25,091 nucleotides of DNA from Chloroflexota bacterium. GTDB taxonomy: Bacteria; Chloroflexota; Anaerolineae; Anaerolineales; Villigracilaceae. Position numbers and translations under genes: made by a program. Below the pieces are notes generated by a model. The model searched no databases. It was not told the DNA's origin and saw only the letters and a list, made by a program, of their open reading frames with translations. Below are positions 21,563-25,091 of the stretch, in pieces. The stretch covers positions 1 to 25,091 of the forward strand of contig JAJYOO010000004.1 in assembly GCA_021796155.1 (NCBI GenBank). Reading direction: 5' to 3'. Position 1 is the first letter of the stretch; the number at the start of each line of letters is the position of its first letter.

Positions 21563-23485
21563 TTACTTCTTACCATTGGATTTCTTGGATGTTGCTTTTG
21601 ATTTTGCCGCGACTTTCTTCGGCTTTGCTACTTTCCGGGATTTTGTAGCGGCTGCCGTTTTCACAGCTTTCTTCGCCGCTGATGGCCTGACCGTTTCGAA
21701 CTTAGCCAGGATGCCTTCGCGTACCCATTTCGCCGAGGCGGGCATTCCATCGCCGAATGCGACCGATTTGAACTTCGTCGCAAACTCTGGATATTCAATT
21801 GTGAGCAGTTGATTCAACTGCCCATCGCGATCCATTTCGACGACGAAAATCTGATCGTACTTCTTGATGAACGCGGCGACCTCGTCTGTGAAGGGCAGAG
21901 CGCGTACGCGCAGGAAATCTGCCTGGATGCCATGCTCCGCGCTGAGCTGATGTTGAGCTTCGAGAATCGCGGCTTCGGTCGAGCCGAATCCGATAATGCC
22001 AACAGTCGCACCTTTCATGGAGTGAAGCACCGGCTTCGGGACAAATGCTCTTGCAGTATTGTATTTCTTCTTGAGACGTTCCATATTGCACTGCCACATG
22101 GATGCATCTTCTGAATATTTTGCATATTCGTCATGACCGGTTCCGCGCGTGAAGTAGGAGCTCATTGGACTCTTGTTGCCCGGAAATGTTCGGTAGGGAA
22201 TGCCATCACCATCTTTGTCGAGATAGCGGCCCCAATTGCCTTTGAGTTCTTCAAGGTCTTTTTCCCATAAAACTTTGCCGCGGTCCATTGGTGTTTTGGG
22301 GTATTCGAATGGTTTGCTCATCCATTGGTTCATGCCCATGTCGAGGTCGCTCAAAACGAAAACCGGCATTTGCATGTGTTCGGCAACATCGAAGGCGCGC
22401 CAGCCAAATTCAAAACATTCATTGACATTGCCGGGCAGAAGGATGATTTGTTGCGTGTCGCCGTGGCCCATGAAGTTGACAAAGGTCAAATCGCCTTGCG
22501 ATGTGCGCGTCGGCAATCCGGTGGACGGACCGATGCGTTGCACATCCCAAACCACGACCGGGATTTCCGCATAATAAGCCAGCCCGGAAAATTCGGTCAT
22601 TAAGCTCAAGCCCGGCCCGGACGTGGATGTCATGGAACGGAGTCCGCTCCAGCCTGCGCCGATAGCCATGCCGATGGCGGCCAGTTCATCTTCGGCCTGC
22701 ACGACGGCATACGTATGTTTGCCGTCTTCGCGCTTGCGGAGTTCTGGCAAATATTCATTCAACGATTCAGCCAATGAAGATGCAGGTGTGATCGGATACC
22801 ACGCTGCGAATTGCATACCTCCGAAGATCGAACCGACTGCGGCAGCCGTATTGCCATCCGCCATGATCAAACCTTCGGTCTTATTCATCGCTTCAACGTA
22901 GAATGGATCCTTCTTTGCAAGATTGGCTTTTGCCCATTCTGCCGCGGCCTTGACTGTGTTGAAGTTCATGTCAATTGGCTTTTGCTTGCCTTTGAAATGG
23001 AAATCCAACGCGGCTTGGATTGCGTTGATGTCAATGCCAAGCATGGCTGCAAGAACACCGACGTAAACCATGTTGCCAACCAGATCCCGGTAATCCGATG
23101 GGACATTCGGATCGCTTTTGACGATCTGCTTGACAGGCATCGGATAAACCGCAATGTCCGTGCGTGTGACGGGCTGCTTAATGTCGTCAGCGTAGTAGAA
23201 TGCTCCGCCGGGCACGACCGATGCCAGGTCCCGCGCGAACGATGCGGGATTCATTGCTACTACAATTTCCTGCTCATCGCGCCGGGCCGTGAATCCATCC
23301 TTGCTGGCGCGGATCGTGTACCACGTCGGCAAACCTTGAATGTTCGATGGGAAAAGATTCTTTCCCGAAACAGGAATACCCATCTTGAAGAGCGCGCGCA
23401 AGATGGTGTTGTTGGCTGTAGAACTGCCGGAGCCGTTCACTGTGCCAACGATGATAGAAAAATCGTTTACAACTTTACTAGCCAT
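21563..23485 (-). CDS. korA: 2-oxoacid:ferredoxin oxidoreductase, fused gamma-alpha subunit
   Basis: A 640-residue subunit. Residues about 10-185 are the gamma domain (GTVNGSGSSTANNTILRAL near 14-32), and the alpha domain follows from about 205 with YPITPASS (230-237), EDELAAIGMAIGAGWSG and TSTSGPGLSLMTE. The C-terminal 40-odd residues after FETVRPS are an unusual Lys/Ala/Ser-rich tail with repeated AAK, KPKK and SKKS motifs, like a histone H1 tail. Such a tail is not a usual part of the family and might bind nucleic acid or another acidic partner (inference). The gene follows the FCD regulator by 15 bases and precedes korB by 17, forming a three-gene operon. Confidence 0.94.
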   Translation of the reverse strand: MASKVVNDFSIIVGTVNGSGSSTANNTILRALFKMGIPVSGKNLFPSNIQGLPTWYTIRASKDGFTARRDEQEIVVAMNPASFARDLASVVPGGAFYYADDIKQPVTRTDIAVYPMPVKQIVKSDPNVPSDYRDLVGNMVYVGVLAAMLGIDINAIQAALDFHFKGKQKPIDMNFNTVKAAAEWAKANLAKKDPFYVEAMNKTEGLIMADGNTAAAVGSIFGGMQFAAWYPITPASSLAESLNEYLPELRKREDGKHTYAVVQAEDELAAIGMAIGAGWSGLRSMTSTSGPGLSLMTEFSGLAYYAEIPVVVWDVQRIGPSTGLPTRTSQGDLTFVNFMGHGDTQQIILLPGNVNECFEFGWRAFDVAEHMQMPVFVLSDLDMGMNQWMSKPFEYPKTPMDRGKVLWEKDLEELKGNWGRYLDKDGDGIPYRTFPGNKSPMSSYFTRGTGHDEYAKYSEDASMWQCNMERLKKKYNTARAFVPKPVLHSMKGATVGIIGFGSTEAAILEAQHQLSAEHGIQADFLRVRALPFTDEVAAFIKKYDQIFVVEMDRDGQLNQLLTIEYPEFATKFKSVAFGDGMPASAKWVREGILAKFETVRPSAAKKAVKTAAATKSRKVAKPKKVAAKSKATSKKSNGKK

Positions 23486-23500
23486 GATTCTCCTTTGGAT

Positions 23501-24175
23501 TTAAGACGGACGCTGGGCGAGCAAATCAATATGCTTGATCAGCGCGACGAGGCCGGTCTCATAGTCTCTATTGCAAATACTTTCAACCATCTGGGCATGG
23601 TAACCCCAGACTTCGTTCAAATAATCAATGCTGCCTGCATACATATTCAATCCGACTGCCTCGTATGCATCCCAATACGCTTCGAGAATGCCGGTCACAA
23701 ATGGGTTGTCGAGGCGGCTATAGATTAATAAATGCAGATTGCGATGTTCTTCATGGGGAACTTGCACAGGTGTGCCGGCTAATTTTTCTTTTGCGCGCGC
23801 AATCAACGCTTGGAGTTCTTGTTTATCTTCCTTGTTTAACTTTTGGACTGCTTCATTCCAATATGCGGACTCGATATGGTTTCGCAGTTCGGAAAATTTT
23901 TGGAAGTGACCATCGTTGAGCGCCAGCGCATAGCGCAGACTTTGCCGGACGGCTGGTGTAAACGTATAGGAAAGACGCCTCGTTCCGGTGCGCGGCCGGA
24001 CTTCCACCAAACCGAGCGCGCGCGCCACTTCAAGCTGTTCCCGCAACGCGGCGACGCTGATGCCAAGTTCGGACGCCAAGTCGGCCAGAGAGGGGAGTCC
24101 GCTATCGGCTTCTTTATGGGAAGCAAGGTAATGGAGGAACTCAGAAATATCGAAGGAAAGTCGTTCGCGAAGCAT
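23501..24175 (-). CDS. FCD-domain transcriptional regulator (GntR/FadR type)
   Basis: A 224-residue regulator with an N-terminal winged helix (residues about 8-75: SLADLASELGISVAALREQLEVARALGLVEVRPRTGTRR) and a C-terminal all-helical FCD-like domain (about 85-220) containing ELRNHIESAYW and EEHRNLHLLIYSRLDNPF. FCD regulators sense small organic acids and usually control the genes beside them. Here korA starts 15 bases downstream on the same strand, so the regulator probably controls its own operon in response to an oxoacid or related metabolite (inference). A consensus-like promoter with a direct repeat between it and the start codon lies upstream. Confidence 0.88.
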   Translation of the reverse strand: MLRERLSFDISEFLHYLASHKEADSGLPSLADLASELGISVAALREQLEVARALGLVEVRPRTGTRRLSYTFTPAVRQSLRYALALNDGHFQKFSELRNHIESAYWNEAVQKLNKEDKQELQALIARAKEKLAGTPVQVPHEEHRNLHLLIYSRLDNPFVTGILEAYWDAYEAVGLNMYAGSIDYLNEVWGYHAQMVESICNRDYETGLVALIKHIDLLAQRPS

Positions 24176-24179
24176 ACTG

Positions 24180-24196
24180 TCTGATTAATCTGATAA
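24180..24196. promoter_or_regulatory. Candidate operator of the FCD regulator
   Basis: TCTGAT is repeated at 24180-24185 and 24189-24194, nine bases apart, each followed by A/T. It lies between the mapped promoter and the regulator start codon, where a bound repressor would block the operon. The regulator assignment is inferred. Confidence 0.35.
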
Positions 24197-24209
24197 TTCT
24201 TAGGATTGT

Positions 24210-24238
24210 AGTATAATCCCGCAAAATAGGCGCGTCAA
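24210..24238 (-). promoter_or_regulatory. Sigma-70-type promoter of the regulator-korAB operon
   Basis: On the minus strand TTGACG (24238-24233) is followed after exactly 17 bases by TATACT (24215-24210). This is the best consensus promoter in the window. Transcription would start near 24203, about 28 bases before the FCD regulator start codon. Confidence 0.75.
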
Positions 24239-24744
24239 GGAATGATTTACACAAGAAGCGATGACATACATCATAATGGTCGATTCAAGGCGAAAGCTAA
24301 TTTCTTGATCGTTATTCAATGATCTGTTTTACGGCCATCGTTGTTGATACTCAACGCGATAAAACGTTCTTCGGGAAATTCGAATCAATTTGCGGATGGG
24401 TGGGTTCCTAAATGTGCTGGTTTCAAGTTATATGAACGATGCAATGTCGGCTTTTATATGTTCATGAAGTGCAATGTTCAAATTTATGGACGGCTTGATT
24501 GCCACCGCAGAAGAAAAGTTGATCTTTATCTCTGATGGCGGCAACCTATTGGCGTTTCATCAATTGAATTTCTATATTTCACAAGATTATAAAGAATGTC
24601 TCACGCGCTTTGTCTGTTCGGAGATGAGATTCATAACGTTGATGCAATGTTTTACGTAAAAAAACATCTGGAATTGAAGGTGCGACTGGAAGGTAGTGTA
24701 TAATTACAAAGCACGTTAGTGCATTCCACAGCAACAAGGACTCT
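24239..24744. other. About 500 bases with no supported gene
   Basis: Two short plus-strand open frames (24341-24535 and 24474-24659) occur, but neither has a good ribosome binding site or a recognisable product. The stretch is A/T-rich. Its right end carries a TATAAT at 24699-24704 with TTGAAG 19 bases upstream, a likely promoter for the gene starting at 24745. The rest may be decayed sequence or hold an unrecognised RNA. Confidence 0.5.
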
Positions 24745-25091
24745 ATGGCACGCAATTTTTCATTACCAGCTGATTACTGGAAGAATCTCCAAATCACCAA
24801 GCAAGACGTTGAATCACTGCATACACATCTGTTCGAAATCGAAACGCCATTGACCGCGCATGATTTGGCCGTAGTATTTGTGGCAACCCGCATCAAAGCT
24901 GAACGCGATGCGCTGGTAAAACAACGGCAGGCAGGCGGAAAGACATATTTTCCAAAAGAAAAATATGCTGAAGGCGATGAATTGGTGTTTCCGGCTTTGG
25001 ATTGGAAGCACGGAAAGGTCACAGCTGTACGCCAGGGGATGAATCCAGATATTGAAGCGTTTGATGTCATCACTGTTTCAATGAATGACGG
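24745..25091 (+). CDS. Unrecognised protein, 5' part (open at right edge)
   Basis: The frame from the ATG at 24745 stays open to the window edge, giving 115 codons. AAGGA lies about six bases upstream and a TATAAT at 24699-24704. The protein begins MARNFSLPADYWKNLQIT and is soluble with no signal peptide. A helical N-terminal half (EIETPLTAHDLAVVFVATRIKAE, then a basic KQRQAGGKTYFPKEKY) leads into a beta-rich part with LVFPALDWKHGKVTAVRQG, which resembles a small barrel. I do not assign a function. Codon use resembles the core genes of the window, which supports a genuine gene. Confidence 0.75.
   Translation, partial: MARNFSLPADYWKNLQITKQDVESLHTHLFEIETPLTAHDLAVVFVATRIKAERDALVKQRQAGGKTYFPKEKYAEGDELVFPALDWKHGKVTAVRQGMNPDIEAFDVITVSMND

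Noticed and set aside
22811..23728. A 305-codon plus-strand open frame
   Set aside because: It lies opposite korA and the FCD regulator, which have full family motifs. The product is rich in His, Arg and Cys with no recognisable domain, as expected of a shadow frame.
24474..24659. A 61-codon plus-strand frame
   Set aside because: It has a weak ribosome binding site and no family resemblance, and overlaps another equally poor frame.

Overview
The window looks like a chromosomal segment of a Chloroflexota bacterium, probably of the class Anaerolineae. This is inferred from gene content and style: roughly balanced base composition, lipoproteins with long Thr/Pro linkers, a membrane-tethered LuxR-type protein, an NrfD/iron-sulfur/cytochrome electron-transfer operon, a KorAB oxoacid:ferredoxin oxidoreductase, and a glutaredoxin-thioredoxin reductase fusion. 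No rRNA, phage or transposase gene is visible, and the species cannot be named from the sequence.

Layout. (1) 1-2287, minus strand: ornithine carbamoyltransferase, ornithine aminotransferase, and the first 18 codons of an alanine dehydrogenase/transhydrogenase-like gene running off the left edge. (2) About 2340-5070: an A/T-richer accessory patch with a stomatin-like SPFH gene, a PA-IL-like gene broken by two opposite frameshifts, an integron attC-like remnant, a decayed copy of the 3' end of the neighbouring hydrolase gene, and an N-terminal-HTH membrane protein. (3) 5071-8236, minus: a tightly overlapping MoxR ATPase / DUF58 / metallo-beta-lactamase-fold operon. (4) 8366-8438: tRNA-Arg(UCG). 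(5) 8696-13045, minus: a four-gene electron-transfer operon comprising an NrfD membrane subunit fused through an internal Tat-like signal to a four-cluster ferredoxin domain, an Ig-like membrane-anchored protein, a membrane-anchored monohaem cytochrome c, and a dihaem lipoprotein cytochrome whose two domains share a 255-bp identical stretch. (6) 13234-15269, plus: a divergent histidine kinase / OmpR-type regulator pair and a small unknown protein. (7) 15385-18311, plus: glutaredoxin-thioredoxin reductase fusion, a second glutaredoxin-like protein and a FAD oxidoreductase. (8) 18446-20438: DMT transporter, ArfB-type ribosome rescue hydrolase and an SH3-like lipoprotein. (9) 20490-24175, minus: FCD regulator, korA and korB as one operon. 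(10) A poorly coding stretch, then the 5' part of an unrecognised gene open at the right edge.

The most interesting unit is region 5 with the two-component system beside it. The operon has parts resembling alternative complex III and polysulfide-reductase-type enzymes (NrfD, four Fe-S clusters, cytochromes c), but no molybdopterin subunit, pentahaem cytochrome, ActD or ActF is present here. It could be a compact quinol-cytochrome c oxidoreductase (inference). The divergent intergenic region carries two direct repeats one helical turn apart, as OmpR/PhoB-family regulators often use. The second most interesting area is the 2.4-5.1 kb patch, where cassette-like boundaries, a broken gene and a duplicated gene end suggest past recombination.
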